Assembly (NCBI RefSeq): GCF_902170305.1
Contig: NZ_CABHWW010000003.1
Span: 1 to 64,000, forward strand
From: Yersinia alsatica
GTDB taxonomy: Bacteria > Pseudomonadota > Gammaproteobacteria > Enterobacterales > Enterobacteriaceae
Direction of reading: 5' to 3'
DNA: 64,000 nt
The first letter of the stretch is position 1. Every line of letters starts with the position of its first letter. Below, one piece after another: positions 1 to 9,723 of this stretch. A program made the position numbers and the translations under genes. The notes beneath the pieces are model-generated. The model was not told the origin of the DNA and ran no database searches. It was given only the letters and a program-made list of their open reading frames with translations.

Positions 1-71
1 GGTCGTGCGGGATTCGAACCTGCGACCAATTGATTAAAAGTCAACTGCTCTACCAACTGAGCTAACGACCC
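1..71 (-). tRNA. tRNA-Lys (anticodon TTT), 3' end cut by window edge
   Basis: Read on the minus strand, the sequence begins GGGTCGTTAGCTCAG and ends GGTTCGAATCCTGC-ACGACC. It has a clear D-arm (GCTCAGTTGGTAGAGC), an anticodon loop CTTTTAA (anticodon TTT) and a T-arm GGTTCGAATCC. The acceptor stem GGGTCGT pairs with ACGACC(C). The last base of the stem and the CCA end lie outside the window. In E. coli a tRNA-Lys gene also follows cpoB (ybgF), which agrees with this position. Confidence 0.95.
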
Positions 72-217
72 ATTATGCGTTACTGCCTACTATAATTTCC
101 TGCTGCTTTAACGTTTTACAGTTGTCTTGGCAACGGCGGCATATATTACTAATTTCTCTTCACAGTGCAACTTAAATTTCTGTTAATACGTTTAACTGCT
201 TGTTCTTCGCTCGCTAA

Positions 218-254
218 AGCCCAGAAATTAGTCAATGCGACCAATTCCTGGGCT
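218..254. terminator. Stem-loop at the 3' end of the tol-pal operon
   Basis: AGCCCAG at 218-224 pairs with CTGGGCT at 248-254, and the pairing extends inward through AATT/AATT and GTC/GAC. It lies just past the cpoB stop codon. There is no long T run, so it may be a terminator or an mRNA 3'-end stabilising hairpin. The remainder of 72-263 shows nothing else recognisable. Confidence 0.45.
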
Positions 255-263
255 CGAAAAAGG

Positions 264-1073
264 CTAAAGAGCAGATAAACGTTTCTGTGCCTGTTTAGCA
301 GCATCGGTATTGGGATATTGCTTGATCACTTGTTGATAAACCGCCTTCGCTTTATCGCTTTGGCCTTTATCCTGCATGATCACCCCAACTTTAAACATTG
401 CTTCTGAACTTTTTGGAGACTTGGGATAATTTTTTACTACAACAGCATAATAATATGCGGCATCGTCTTTCTTACCCTTGTTGTAATACAACTGCCCTAG
501 CCAGTAGTTGGCATTAGGCTGGTAAGTCGACTTTGGATACTGCTTCACAAAACTTTGGAAAGCAGTGATCGCTTGATCATATTGCTTTTTCTCAAGCGCC
601 AGAGAAACCGCAGCATTATAATCGCTGTTTTCATCACCAGTACTTGCTGCAGGTGCCGCTGTAGCCGCTGCTGCGCCTGCGGTGGCAGTATCAGAACTAC
701 CTGTCGCTGCATTATCTGTCGCAGCGCCAGCAGCCGCAGGCGTTGAAGTCGACGCCCCCTGACCACTACCCAGACTATCCATCTGCTGATAGATCTGTTT
801 TTGCCGCTCAACAATTTGATTGAGCTGATACTGATTCTCTTGGATCTGACCGCGTAAACTATCTACATCGCGTTGCGAATCTGATAATTGTTGCTGAAGT
901 TGAGTTAATAGCTGGCTGTGAGCGTTGGAAATACGCTCAAGTTGAGTGACCCGATCTTCTACCGAGCCGGAGCCGACATTACTGATTGGCGCTTGGGCAG
1001 TAGCGGCCCATGGGACCGCTACGCCAACCAGTAACGACAGACCCACTAAGTGACGTCTGAAGTTACTGTTCAT
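264..1073 (-). CDS. cpoB: Cell division coordinator CpoB (YbgF)
   Basis: This 269-residue periplasmic protein is the last gene of the tol-pal operon. In E. coli CpoB binds TolA and tunes PBP1B activity, so that peptidoglycan synthesis and outer-membrane constriction stay in step. A signal peptide occupies residues 1-28 (cleavage after TAQA). A trimerising coiled coil rich in Gln and Leu follows (about 40-95), then a low-complexity Ala/Thr linker (about 105-145). The C-terminal half holds tandem TPR units, recognisable from repeated YNxA, YPKSxxxxxAxYWLG and YPNT motifs. It starts 9 nt downstream of the pal stop, so the two are probably co-transcribed. Length and architecture match the family. 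Confidence 0.96.
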   Translation of the reverse strand: MNSNFRRHLVGLSLLVGVAVPWAATAQAPISNVGSGSVEDRVTQLERISNAHSQLLTQLQQQLSDSQRDVDSLRGQIQENQYQLNQIVERQKQIYQQMDSLGSGQGASTSTPAAAGAATDNAATGSSDTATAGAAAATAAPAASTGDENSDYNAAVSLALEKKQYDQAITAFQSFVKQYPKSTYQPNANYWLGQLYYNKGKKDDAAYYYAVVVKNYPKSPKSSEAMFKVGVIMQDKGQSDKAKAVYQQVIKQYPNTDAAKQAQKRLSAL

Positions 1074-1082
1074 GCGATTCTC

Positions 1083-1589
1083 TTAGTAAACCAGAACTGC
1101 ACGACGGTTTTTAGCGAACGCTGCTTCGTCATGGCCCAGTACTGCTGGTTTCTCTTTACCGTAAGAAACGATAGAGATCTGGTCAGCAGAAACGCCTTTA
1201 CCTTGCAGATACATTTTCACTGCGTTTGCACGACGCTCGCCCAACGCGATGTTGTATTCTGGCGTACCGCGTTCATCCGCGTGGCCTTCAACAACAACTT
1301 TGTAAGATGGGTTGCTACGCAGGAATGCAGCATGTGCATCCAGCATTTGAGCGAAGTCAGAACCGATATCGTATTTATCGAAGCCGAAGTAAACGATATT
1401 GTTCTTTTGCAGTTCTTGCATCTGAAGACGCGCTTGCTCTTCGGAAGACAGGTTGCTGCCATTTTCTGTACCAGTGCCAGCGCCCATGCCAGATTGGTCA
1501 TTATTTGCGCTTTTGTTAGAACTACAAGCAGCGATAGCCAGAACTGGCAATGCCAACATCAGCCCTTTCAGCACTTTGTTCAGTTGCAT
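1083..1589 (-). CDS. pal: Peptidoglycan-associated lipoprotein Pal
   Basis: Pal is a 168-residue outer-membrane lipoprotein that anchors the outer membrane to peptidoglycan and works with TolB and TolA during division. The lipobox is LAIAAC, with Cys22 as the expected acylated residue. A flexible Ser/Asn/Gly linker follows, then an OmpA-like peptidoglycan-binding domain (about 65-168). That domain contains [16 protein letters not shown], whose Asp and Arg bind diaminopimelate in this family, and [10 protein letters not shown]. It lies between tolB and cpoB as in other enterobacteria. Confidence 0.98.
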   Translation of the reverse strand: MQLNKVLKGLMLALPVLAIAACSSNKSANNDQSGMGAGTGTENGSNLSSEEQARLQMQELQKNNIVYFGFDKYDIGSDFAQMLDAHAAFLRSNPSYKVVVEGHADERGTPEYNIALGERRANAVKMYLQGKGVSADQISIVSYGKEKPAVLGHDEAAFAKNRRAVLVY

Positions 1590-1639
1590 CTCTTTGATCC
1601 TTTTTTATAGTTTGCCATACATACGTATTTACACATGCA

Positions 1640-2932
1640 TCACAGATACGGCGACCAGGCAGGAAATTTGACCTGTCCATCAGTTGCCGGAAGACGCGCT
1701 TTGAAACGCCCATCAGTCGAGACCAGCTGTAACACGGCTCCCAGCCCTTGTGTCGAGCTATAGATAACCATGGTGCCGTTAGGCGCGATACTAGGCGTTT
1801 CATCCAGGAACGTGTCCGTTAATACTTGAACGGCTCCCGTTACTAGATCCTGTTTGGCGATGTGTTGTGCCCCGCCATTGGAGCTAACCAATGCCAGGAA
1901 TTTACCATCAGGACTCACATCTGCGTTCTGGTTCTGAGAACCTTCCCACGTGATTCGCTGAGGTGCACCGCCATTAATATTCACTTTATACACTTGTGGA
2001 CGGCCACCCTGATCCGAGGTATAAGCCAAATTCTGGCTATCCGGGAACCAGCTTGGTTCGGTGTTATTGCTACGACCATCAGTCACTTGGCTTATTTGGC
2101 CAGATCCCAGATCCATAACATACAAGTTCAGGCTGCCGCTTTTAGATAGCGCGAAGGCCAGTTTAGAACCGTCCGGTGAGAAGGCTGGAGCACCATTATG
2201 ACGAGGGAATGAAGCCACTTGTCTAATTGCACCATTGGCCAGCGTCTGGATAACCAGTGCTGATTTGCCACTCTCAAAAGTTACATAAGCAATTTTGCTA
2301 CCATCTGGAGACCAGGCTGGTGACATCAAAGGTTCAGGAGAACGATGCACAACAAACTGGTTGTAGCCATCGTAGTCAGAAACCCGCAATTCATGTGGGA
2401 ATTTGCCGCCGTTAGTTTGCACAACATAGGCAATACGGGTACGGAAAGCACCTTTAATCCCTGTCAACTTTTCAAATACTTCGTCGCTGGCAGTATGCGC
2501 AGAATAACGTAGCCATTGCTTGGTTACTTTATACTGATTTTGCGCCAAAACGCTACCGGCCGCACCAGAAGTATCCACTAACTGGTAAGAAACCACGTAG
2601 CTGCCATCAGCACTTGGTTGAACCTGACCAACAACAACGGCATCAATACCCAACGCAGTCCAGGCCGCAGGTGTTACTTCAGCTGCTGTGGAAGGTTGTT
2701 GTGGCATGCGCGCCGCATCAATTGGGTTAAATTTACCACTATTACGTAAATCCGCGCCGACAATAGCGCCAATTTCTTCTGGTGGTGTACCTGGCCCCAT
2801 CCATTTGAATGGAACAACCCCAATTGGGCGAGCCGAGTCTACCCCTTGGGTAATCTCAATTCGAACTTCTGCATGTAAAACAGAAGCCCATAAAACTAAA
2901 AAGCCTAGCGCTACTCGAAATGCCTGCTTCAT
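1640..2932 (-). CDS. tolB: Tol-Pal system beta-propeller protein TolB
   Basis: TolB is a 430-residue periplasmic protein that links Pal at the outer membrane to TolA from the inner membrane. A signal peptide ends at Ala21 (VLHA/EVRIE). The N-terminal domain (about 22-165) is followed by a six-bladed propeller (about 170-430). The blades are visible as repeated [35 protein letters not shown] and APNGTMVIY motifs. The mature N-terminus [10 protein letters not shown] corresponds to the TolA/Pal-switching segment known in E. coli. A 50-nt gap separates it from pal. Confidence 0.98.
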   Translation of the reverse strand: MKQAFRVALGFLVLWASVLHAEVRIEITQGVDSARPIGVVPFKWMGPGTPPEEIGAIVGADLRNSGKFNPIDAARMPQQPSTAAEVTPAAWTALGIDAVVVGQVQPSADGSYVVSYQLVDTSGAAGSVLAQNQYKVTKQWLRYSAHTASDEVFEKLTGIKGAFRTRIAYVVQTNGGKFPHELRVSDYDGYNQFVVHRSPEPLMSPAWSPDGSKIAYVTFESGKSALVIQTLANGAIRQVASFPRHNGAPAFSPDGSKLAFALSKSGSLNLYVMDLGSGQISQVTDGRSNNTEPSWFPDSQNLAYTSDQGGRPQVYKVNINGGAPQRITWEGSQNQNADVSPDGKFLALVSSNGGAQHIAKQDLVTGAVQVLTDTFLDETPSIAPNGTMVIYSSTQGLGAVLQLVSTDGRFKARLPATDGQVKFPAWSPYL

Positions 2933-3052
2933 CTTATCTCCCTTATCCGAGCGGGATGCCCGCGATAATTAGCAGAATTTTAACAAACCAACGCAAACAA
3001 AACTACATAATCCATGGTTGATTAACAGAGTTATATCCCAGTCAATCAAACC

Positions 3053-4213
3053 TTATTGAGGTTTAAATACAAGCGGAGCATTCTTAAACACTTCATAAAC
3101 ATCCGCAGTTGGAGGTTTAGGAATTTTCGCTTGTTTTGCCGCGGCGATTGCAGCCTGACACAGTGCCGGGTCGCCCCCTTCCGCTTTAACATCAATTAAT
3201 AGACCATCTGGTGCCAATTTAATTCGCAGATCACAGGTACGGCCTTTGTAAAGATCTGCATCATAAAATTTACTTTGGATCGCGGCAGTTATCTGGCCCA
3301 GATAGCCACTGACATCAGCACCTGATGCCCCGCTCTTCTTGCCACCACCTTTACCGGCTGCAGCAGCGCCAGCACCTGAACCACTTTTCGGCGCATTCTT
3401 GGAGTTTGCCAAGCCGCCAAATAAGTCATCAACATCCGTTGCAGCTGCGGCTTCTGCGGCAGCTTTCTTCTTAGCCTCAGCAGCAGCGGCTTTTTTAGCA
3501 TCGGCGGCCGCTTTCTTCTCAGCATCAGCAGCAGCTTTCTTTTCAGCAGCTTCTGCGGCAGCCTTTTTCGCCTCTTCTGCCGCTTTCTTCGCGTCAGCAT
3601 CAGCTTGTTTCTTCGCCGCAGCGGCTACAGCAGCCTCTTTCTTGGCTTCAGCTTCGGCTTTCTTTTGAGCCTCAGCCTGTGCTTTCACCAGCTTATCGGC
3701 CTCTGCTTTGGCCTGGGCCGCAGCTGCTTCAGCCTGCTTCTGCTCTTCTTTCGCTTTGGCAGCAGCGGCGGCGGCAGTTTTCTGTTGCTCTGCGGCCTCT
3801 TTTTGCTGTTCAGCGGCTTGTTTCTTCTGTTCTTCAGCCGCCTGCTTTGCATCTTCCTGTGCTTGCAGACGCTCTTTTTCCAATTCTTTCAGGCGTTGTT
3901 GTTCTGCCGCCTGCTTCTGCTGTAGTTCTTCAGCTTGCTGATCGGCTTTTTTCTGGCGTTGCTGCTCCGCGCGTTTAGCGTCCGTCTGCTGCTGTTGCTG
4001 ACGGTTATACTGCTCGGTCACCGCGCCCGGATCGACCATGACGGCGTCAATAACTTCGCCGCCTGCACCGCCGCCGCCCATTTCAGTCGTCTGCGTCAGA
4101 GAGCCCCAAATCAACAGGGCAATCAATATGATGTGCAGAACCACCGACACTATAATGGCGCGATTCAGCTTATCATTTTGCTCGGTTGCCTTACCCACGC
4201 TCGATTTCCACAC
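3053..4213 (-). CDS. tolA: Cell envelope integrity protein TolA
   Basis: TolA is a 386-residue inner-membrane protein that spans the periplasm and transmits proton-motive-force energy from TolQR to TolB-Pal. One transmembrane helix lies at about residues 20-40 (VVLHIILIALLIWGS). A very long Ala/Lys/Glu/Gln helical domain II follows (about 75-270), built from AEAKKAA-type repeats. A globular C-terminal domain III (about 295-386) carries two cysteines (GRTCDLR and DPALCQAA) that form a disulphide in the family. Its composition makes long spurious open frames on the opposite strand. Confidence 0.97.
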   Translation of the reverse strand: MWKSSVGKATEQNDKLNRAIIVSVVLHIILIALLIWGSLTQTTEMGGGGAGGEVIDAVMVDPGAVTEQYNRQQQQQTDAKRAEQQRQKKADQQAEELQQKQAAEQQRLKELEKERLQAQEDAKQAAEEQKKQAAEQQKEAAEQQKTAAAAAAKAKEEQKQAEAAAAQAKAEADKLVKAQAEAQKKAEAEAKKEAAVAAAAKKQADADAKKAAEEAKKAAAEAAEKKAAADAEKKAAADAKKAAAAEAKKKAAAEAAAATDVDDLFGGLANSKNAPKSGSGAGAAAAGKGGGKKSGASGADVSGYLGQITAAIQSKFYDADLYKGRTCDLRIKLAPDGLLIDVKAEGGDPALCQAAIAAAKQAKIPKPPTADVYEVFKNAPLVFKPQ

Positions 4214-4268
4214 TCGATGTCCGCGCTCTATTTCTAAAAAACGGAACTGCTAAAAACAGGGTATCTAC

Positions 4269-4295
4269 TGGCTGGATTTGCTATCAATCCAGCCA
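4269..4295. other. Perfect stem-loop between tolR and tolA
   Basis: TGGCTGGATT (4269-4278) and AATCCAGCCA (4286-4295) form a perfect 10-bp stem with a 7-nt loop. It sits in the 96-nt gap between the tolR stop and the tolA start. On the minus strand a short T run follows about 10 nt later. It could attenuate transcription or protect mRNA; the sequence does not decide between these. Confidence 0.55.
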
Positions 4296-4309
4296 ATATC
4301 AACACAAAT

Positions 4310-4738
4310 TTATATCGGTTGAGTCATTAAGCCCACCGACGTCACTCCAGCCTGATGCAGCATATTAAGGGCCTTAATAATTTCATCATAAGGAACCTCT
4401 TTAGCACCACCAATCAGGAACACGGTCTTCGGATTTGCTTTCAATCTTGCTTGAGCCTCTGCCACGACTTGCTCTGAAGGCAGTTGCTCCATCCGCTGAT
4501 GGTCAATCACCAGCGAATATTGACCCACACCTGATACTTCGACAATGACCGGAGGATTGTCATCACTGGAAACGGTTTTTGAATCCGTCGCGTCAGGGAG
4601 ATCTACCTCAACACTTTGCGTGATAATAGGCGCGGTCGCCATAAAGATCAGCAATAGCACCAGTAAAACGTCAAGCAAGGGAACAATGTTAATTTCAGAC
4701 TTAAGCTCGCGACGTTTACGACCACGTACTCGCGCCAT
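4310..4738 (-). CDS. tolR: Colicin uptake/cell-division protein TolR
   Basis: TolR is a 142-residue member of the ExbD/TolR family. It forms the proton-driven stator with TolQ and acts on TolA. A short cytoplasmic N-terminus (RGRKRRELKSEIN) is followed by one transmembrane helix (about 18-38, VPLLDVLLVLLLIFMATAP). That helix contains the conserved Asp, within LLDVLLVL, that carries protons in this family. The periplasmic domain follows. It ends 12 nt after tolQ and is part of the same operon. Confidence 0.97.
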   Translation of the reverse strand: MARVRGRKRRELKSEINIVPLLDVLLVLLLIFMATAPIITQSVEVDLPDATDSKTVSSDDNPPVIVEVSGVGQYSLVIDHQRMEQLPSEQVVAEAQARLKANPKTVFLIGGAKEVPYDEIIKALNMLHQAGVTSVGLMTQPI

Positions 4739-4750
4739 ACAACCCCCTAC

Positions 4751-5838
<1,088 letters not shown>

Positions 5839-5925
5839 TCTACTTCCCAGTAATGCAGTTAACGGACACACTATACTGAAGAGCGTTAAGCTTTGGAATC
5901 ACTTGCGAGAATAGAACGAAAATAA

Positions 5926-5947
5926 TTATGGGCCAGGCGGCCCATAA
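5926..5947. terminator. Terminator of the cyd operon
   Basis: TTATGGGCC (5926-5934) and GGCCCATAA (5939-5947) form a perfect 9-bp stem with a 4-nt loop. On the minus strand it is followed by an A/T-rich TTATTTT stretch. It separates cydABX-ybgE from ybgC-tol, whose promoter should lie between here and 5838. Confidence 0.75.
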
Positions 5948-5986
5948 AGGAGAGATTGTATTCAGATTAGGCGAAACGTACTCAGA

Positions 5987-6286
5987 TTAGACAAAAAAGT
6001 AGAATAATCCCGCGCCCAAGATCACAATTGCAGGAAGTGGTGAGAAAAAAGCACGCAACCACACCCGCTTAGGGCGAAAACCAACGCCATGAATCACACC
6101 GGTACACACTGCCCACACGATAAATACCTCTTGCCAGACTTCAAGTGAGCTGGTTGCCGCCGCAAAACGCGAAGGGTCCCAAAATACACAGAAAGCCACA
6201 GCAAATGCGAGCACCAGTGAAAGGGCCCGTAAAGGGCCCTTATCCATTAAATCGTATAGCTTATCGGACAACATCATCATTGCCAT
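5987..6286 (-). CDS. ybgE: Cyd operon protein YbgE
   Basis: YbgE is a small inner-membrane protein encoded with cytochrome bd. The start is ambiguous among ATGs at 6286, 6280, 6277 and 6274. Alignment of LYDLMDKGPLRALS with E. coli YbgE favours 6280 or 6286, giving 97-99 residues. The conserved FWDPSRFAA and CTGVIHGVGFRPKRV segments are present, with two to three predicted membrane helices. The start overlaps the end of cydX. The role of YbgE in assembly or stability of cytochrome bd is only partly known. Confidence 0.9.
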   Translation of the reverse strand: MAMMMLSDKLYDLMDKGPLRALSLVLAFAVAFCVFWDPSRFAAATSSLEVWQEVFIVWAVCTGVIHGVGFRPKRVWLRAFFSPLPAIVILGAGLFYFFV

Positions 6287-6398
6287 TGTTAGCGGCTTTC
6301 GCTGCTGCGTTGGCTTCACTCTGCTCCAGCGCCAGAGCAGTAATGATACCAAAGGAGCAGGCCAGAAGTGTCCCTAGAATCCAGGCAAAATACCACAT
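6261..6398 (-). CDS. cydX: Cytochrome bd-I small subunit CydX
   Basis: This 45-codon gene lies between cydB and ybgE. The translation begins MWYFAWILGTLLACSFGI and ends in a hydrophilic tail rich in Ala and Asn (NNGNDDVVR). One transmembrane helix covers about residues 4-24. CydX is the third structural subunit of cytochrome bd oxidase and stabilises the haem b595/d site. The start is 12 nt downstream of the cydB stop, and the 3' end overlaps ybgE. The tail is a little longer than the 37-residue E. coli protein. Confidence 0.95.
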   Translation of the reverse strand: MWYFAWILGTLLACSFGIITALALEQSEANAAAKAANNGNDDVVR

Positions 6399-6410
6399 GC
6401 TTTATGCTCC

Positions 6411-7550
6411 TTAGTACAGTGAGTGCTTGTTGTTTTCGATAAAGTCTTTATCAATGCGCCCGAACATTTTGTAATAACACCAACTGGTGTAAATCAAGAT
6501 GATAGGAACAAAGATGATCGCAACAATGGTCATCACTTTCAGCGTCAACAGGCTAGATGTTGCATCCCACATTGTCAGACTGACATTTGGCATAGTGCTT
6601 GATGGCATAACGAACGGGAACATGGTGACCCCGGCGGTCAGAATCACGCAAGCAATCGTCAGTGATGAGAATAAGAAGGCCCAAGCCCCTTTTTCAAGAC
6701 GCGACAGTATAATAGTGAACAGTGGCAGAATCACCCCAAGTGCAGGTAGCGCCCACAAGCTTGGGTACTTGTTGAAGTTAATCAACCATGCACCAGCCTG
6801 ATGTGCGACTTCTTTGCGCATCGGGTTAGATTCAGCAGCTCTATCCAATACTGAAGTAATCACAAAGCCATCAATACCGTTAACTAACCAGATACCGGCC
6901 AGCAAGAATGCAACGCCCATGACCAGCGCGGAAATTTGCGCAGCGGCACGGGAACGCAGATGCAACTCACCACGAGTACGCATTTGCAGATAAGTTGCCC
7001 CTTGGGTGACCAGCATGGTCAAGCTGACAACCCCTGCTAACAGGCCAAACGGGTTCAGTAACTGGAAGAAGTTACCCGTGTAGAACAGGCGCATGTACTC
7101 ATTCATGTGGAATGGCACACCTTGCAGCAAGTTACCAAATGCCACACCGAAGACAACTGCAGGCACGAAGCTACCGATGAAGATGCCCCAGTCCCACATG
7201 TTGCGCCAGCGGCTATTCTCCAGCTTAGAACGGTAGTCAAAACCGACCGGACGGAAGAATAACGCAGCCAATACCAGAATCATCGCAATATAGAAGCCGG
7301 AGAATGCAGCTGCATACACCATTGGCCAGGCAGCGAACAGTGCCCCACCCGCTGTAATCAGCCAAACCTGATTACCATCCCAGTGAGGGGCAATCGAGTT
7401 AATCATAATACGGCGTTCTGTATCATTTTTACCGATGATACGCAGCAGGATACCGACGCCCATGTCGAAACCATCGGTGACTGCGAAACCAATCAGCAGC
7501 ACACCGATCAGCAGCCACCAGATAAATCGTAATACTTCATAATCAAACAT
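6411..7550 (-). CDS. cydB: Cytochrome bd ubiquinol oxidase subunit II (CydB)
   Basis: CydB is a 379-residue multi-spanning membrane protein that pairs with CydA to form the high-affinity cytochrome bd oxidase. About eight to nine hydrophobic helices are visible. The N-terminus MFDYEVLRFIWWLLIGVLL and the segment FAVTDGFDMGVG match the family, as do HWDGNQVWLI and FRPVGFDYRSK. Length equals the E. coli subunit. It begins 14 nt after cydA and is followed at once by cydX. Confidence 0.98.
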   Translation of the reverse strand: MFDYEVLRFIWWLLIGVLLIGFAVTDGFDMGVGILLRIIGKNDTERRIMINSIAPHWDGNQVWLITAGGALFAAWPMVYAAAFSGFYIAMILVLAALFFRPVGFDYRSKLENSRWRNMWDWGIFIGSFVPAVVFGVAFGNLLQGVPFHMNEYMRLFYTGNFFQLLNPFGLLAGVVSLTMLVTQGATYLQMRTRGELHLRSRAAAQISALVMGVAFLLAGIWLVNGIDGFVITSVLDRAAESNPMRKEVAHQAGAWLINFNKYPSLWALPALGVILPLFTIILSRLEKGAWAFLFSSLTIACVILTAGVTMFPFVMPSSTMPNVSLTMWDATSSLLTLKVMTIVAIIFVPIILIYTSWCYYKMFGRIDKDFIENNKHSLY

Positions 7551-7564
7551 AAGTGGACTCCTGT

Positions 7565-9133
7565 TTACCGTGCTTCCTGCACTGGGGCAGTCGGCTGTTC
7601 AAAATGATAGCGGCCAGTTTTCAGGCTGCTAGGCCCAAGGCGCGCGAATTTGAACATCAGGTACATCTCTGCCACCAGGAACAGCGTGTACAAACCACAA
7701 ATCAGTGCCATGGAGAACAGAATGTCGCCAGCAGTGACGGATGAGTTTGCAATTGCTGTCGGTAGCACTTCACCGATGGCCCAAGGTTGACGGCCATATT
7801 CAGCCACAAACCAACCTGCTTCAACTGCAATCCACGGTAACGGAATACCGTACAATGCGGCACGCAGTAGCCATTTCTTCTCGCCAATCCGACCACGAAC
7901 CACGTTATAGAACGAGAGGCCGATGATCAGTAACATCAGGAAGCCACAAGCCACCATGATGCGGAATGCGAAGTAAAGCGGCAGAACACGCGGGATAGAG
8001 TCCTTAGCGGCTAACTGGATTTGCTCTTCAGTCGCGTCTGTTACGTTTTCTGTATAGCGCTTGAGTAGCATGCCATAGCCAAGATCTTGCTTCGCTTTAT
8101 TGAAGGCTTCACGTACCGCCGGATCAGTATTGCCATTACGTAACTGTTCAAGCAGATGGTAAGCCTGGATACCATTACGAATCCGCACTTCATGCTGAGA
8201 CATCAAATCACGTAAACCAATCACCGGTGTATCCAGTGAGCGGGTGGCGATAATGCCCAATGCAAAGGGGATCTGAACCGCAAACCGGTTCTCCATGGTT
8301 TCCTGATTAGGAATGGCAAACAGCGTAAAGGCTGCCGGAGGTGGTTGAGTTTCCCATTCCGCTTCAATCGCAGCCAATTTAGTTTTCTGCACGTCACCCA
8401 TTTCATAACCGGATTCATCACCCAGCACGATAACAGACAGCGTTGCAGCTAAACCGAAGCTTGCAGCGATAGCAAAGGAGCGCTTAGCAAACGGAATATC
8501 ACGGCCTTTCAGCAGATAGTAAGAGCTGATACCCAGAACAAACATGGCACCGGTAACATAACCAGCAGCCACAGTGTGAACGAATTTCACCTGAGCGACT
8601 GGGTTTAGAACCAGTTCTGAGAAACTCAGCATTTCCATACGCATGGTTTCAAAGTTGAAGTCAGACGCAATCGGGTTTTGCATCCAGCCGTTAGCAACCA
8701 AGATCCACAACGCAGAGAAGTTAGAGCCTAATGCAACCAGCCAGGTTACGGCCAAATGCTGGTGTTTACTCAGGCGATCCCAACCGAAGAAGAATAGACC
8801 GACAAAAGTAGATTCTAAGAAGAACGCCATTAAACCTTCGATTGCCAGAGGGGCACCGAAGATATCACCGACGTAATGTGAGAAATATGACCAGTTAGTC
8901 CCGAATTGGAACTCCATAGTCAAACCAGTGGCAACCCCCAGAGCAAAGTTAATAGCAAATAACTTGCCCCAGAATTTGGTCATATCTTTATAGATTTGTT
9001 TACCAGACAGCACATAAACCGATTCCATAATTGCCAACATAAACGCCATACCCAGCGTTAGTGGGACAAATAAGAAATGGTACATTGCCGTTAAGGCAAA
9101 CTGTAACCGTGACAGTTCGACAATATCAAACAT
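7565..9133 (-). CDS. cydA: Cytochrome bd ubiquinol oxidase subunit I (CydA)
   Basis: CydA is a 522-residue membrane subunit that binds all three haems (b558, b595, d) and oxidises ubiquinol, reducing O2 at low oxygen tension without pumping protons. His19 in [12 protein letters not shown] is the haem b595/d ligand of the family. The quinol-binding Q-loop is present, and the GRQPW motif lies near residue 448 ([14 protein letters not shown]). The gene heads the cydABX-ybgE operon. In E. coli it is controlled by ArcA and FNR; the upstream region is described separately. Confidence 0.98.
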   Translation of the reverse strand: MFDIVELSRLQFALTAMYHFLFVPLTLGMAFMLAIMESVYVLSGKQIYKDMTKFWGKLFAINFALGVATGLTMEFQFGTNWSYFSHYVGDIFGAPLAIEGLMAFFLESTFVGLFFFGWDRLSKHQHLAVTWLVALGSNFSALWILVANGWMQNPIASDFNFETMRMEMLSFSELVLNPVAQVKFVHTVAAGYVTGAMFVLGISSYYLLKGRDIPFAKRSFAIAASFGLAATLSVIVLGDESGYEMGDVQKTKLAAIEAEWETQPPPAAFTLFAIPNQETMENRFAVQIPFALGIIATRSLDTPVIGLRDLMSQHEVRIRNGIQAYHLLEQLRNGNTDPAVREAFNKAKQDLGYGMLLKRYTENVTDATEEQIQLAAKDSIPRVLPLYFAFRIMVACGFLMLLIIGLSFYNVVRGRIGEKKWLLRAALYGIPLPWIAVEAGWFVAEYGRQPWAIGEVLPTAIANSSVTAGDILFSMALICGLYTLFLVAEMYLMFKFARLGPSSLKTGRYHFEQPTAPVQEAR

Positions 9134-9723
9134 CTTGACTCCTTGCTCCTCGCAGGAAGACTCCGACTTGCGGTAACGCGACCTCCATGTTAATTGGAAA
9201 TCTCATATTGACCCGCAGTGAATGCCCAAAAAAACACAACAAAAATAACAATATCAACTACCCAGTATTACACCGCGGTAATAGTACGCTTCTAATCCCA
9301 CACAATAAATAGGATTTTACGTGACCCAGCTTAGAGTTCTGGATACAGGTCAACAAATAGGCCATTTGCCCATCATGTCATAGTTTGATCCAGAACAATT
9401 TAAGCCCATATGAACATTATTGCCATATTCAAAACTTGATTTAGAACAATTAATTCTTTTTCATGTTAATTAAAAGTTTGATTGTTTTTATATAATCCAG
9501 AACTGTTAATAAAATGTAATTTTATGGTTTATCTAATGCTTTATTACGTCGTTATTATGCGATCCAAGTTAACTTTTAAATTTATTAGTTTCAGGGTGAG
9601 TTAAATCACAATTTCGAGTTTTACATAAATATATTAGTCTATTCTGAGGGAAGCGTTCGCTAGTGTTGCCATTTTGTTGCATGATAAAGTGCTATTACTT
9701 GATAAAATATTGAATCCCCTACA
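9134..9723. promoter_or_regulatory. Divergent regulatory region between cydA and the nucleotidase gene
   Basis: This 590-bp A/T-rich gap has no credible gene. It must hold the cydA promoter (minus) and the nucleotidase promoter (plus). The 9-mer ATCCAGAAC occurs at 9388-9396 and 9495-9503, as ATTTAGAAC at 9439-9447, and inverted (GTTCTGGAT) at 9336-9344. The forward copies are 51 and 56 bp apart. Several GTTAA/TTAAC words that could belong to ArcA boxes are present, but I cannot define them firmly. Confidence 0.6.
9595..9610 (+). promoter_or_regulatory. CRP-like site upstream of the nucleotidase gene
   Basis: GGTGA-GTTAAA-TCACA fits the CRP consensus TGTGA-N6-TCACA at nine of ten core positions. 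A -10-like TATATT lies at 9630-9635, so the site would be centred near -41, the class II activator position. The gene itself starts at 9724. Confidence 0.55.

Noticed and set aside
1050-1610. 186-codon plus-strand frame opposite pal
   Set aside because: It lies wholly opposite pal and the pal-cpoB junction, and its product has no recognisable features.
3339-3925. Ala/Phe/Ser-rich plus-strand frames opposite tolA
   Set aside because: They arise from the repetitive Ala/Lys codons of tolA domain II read backwards.
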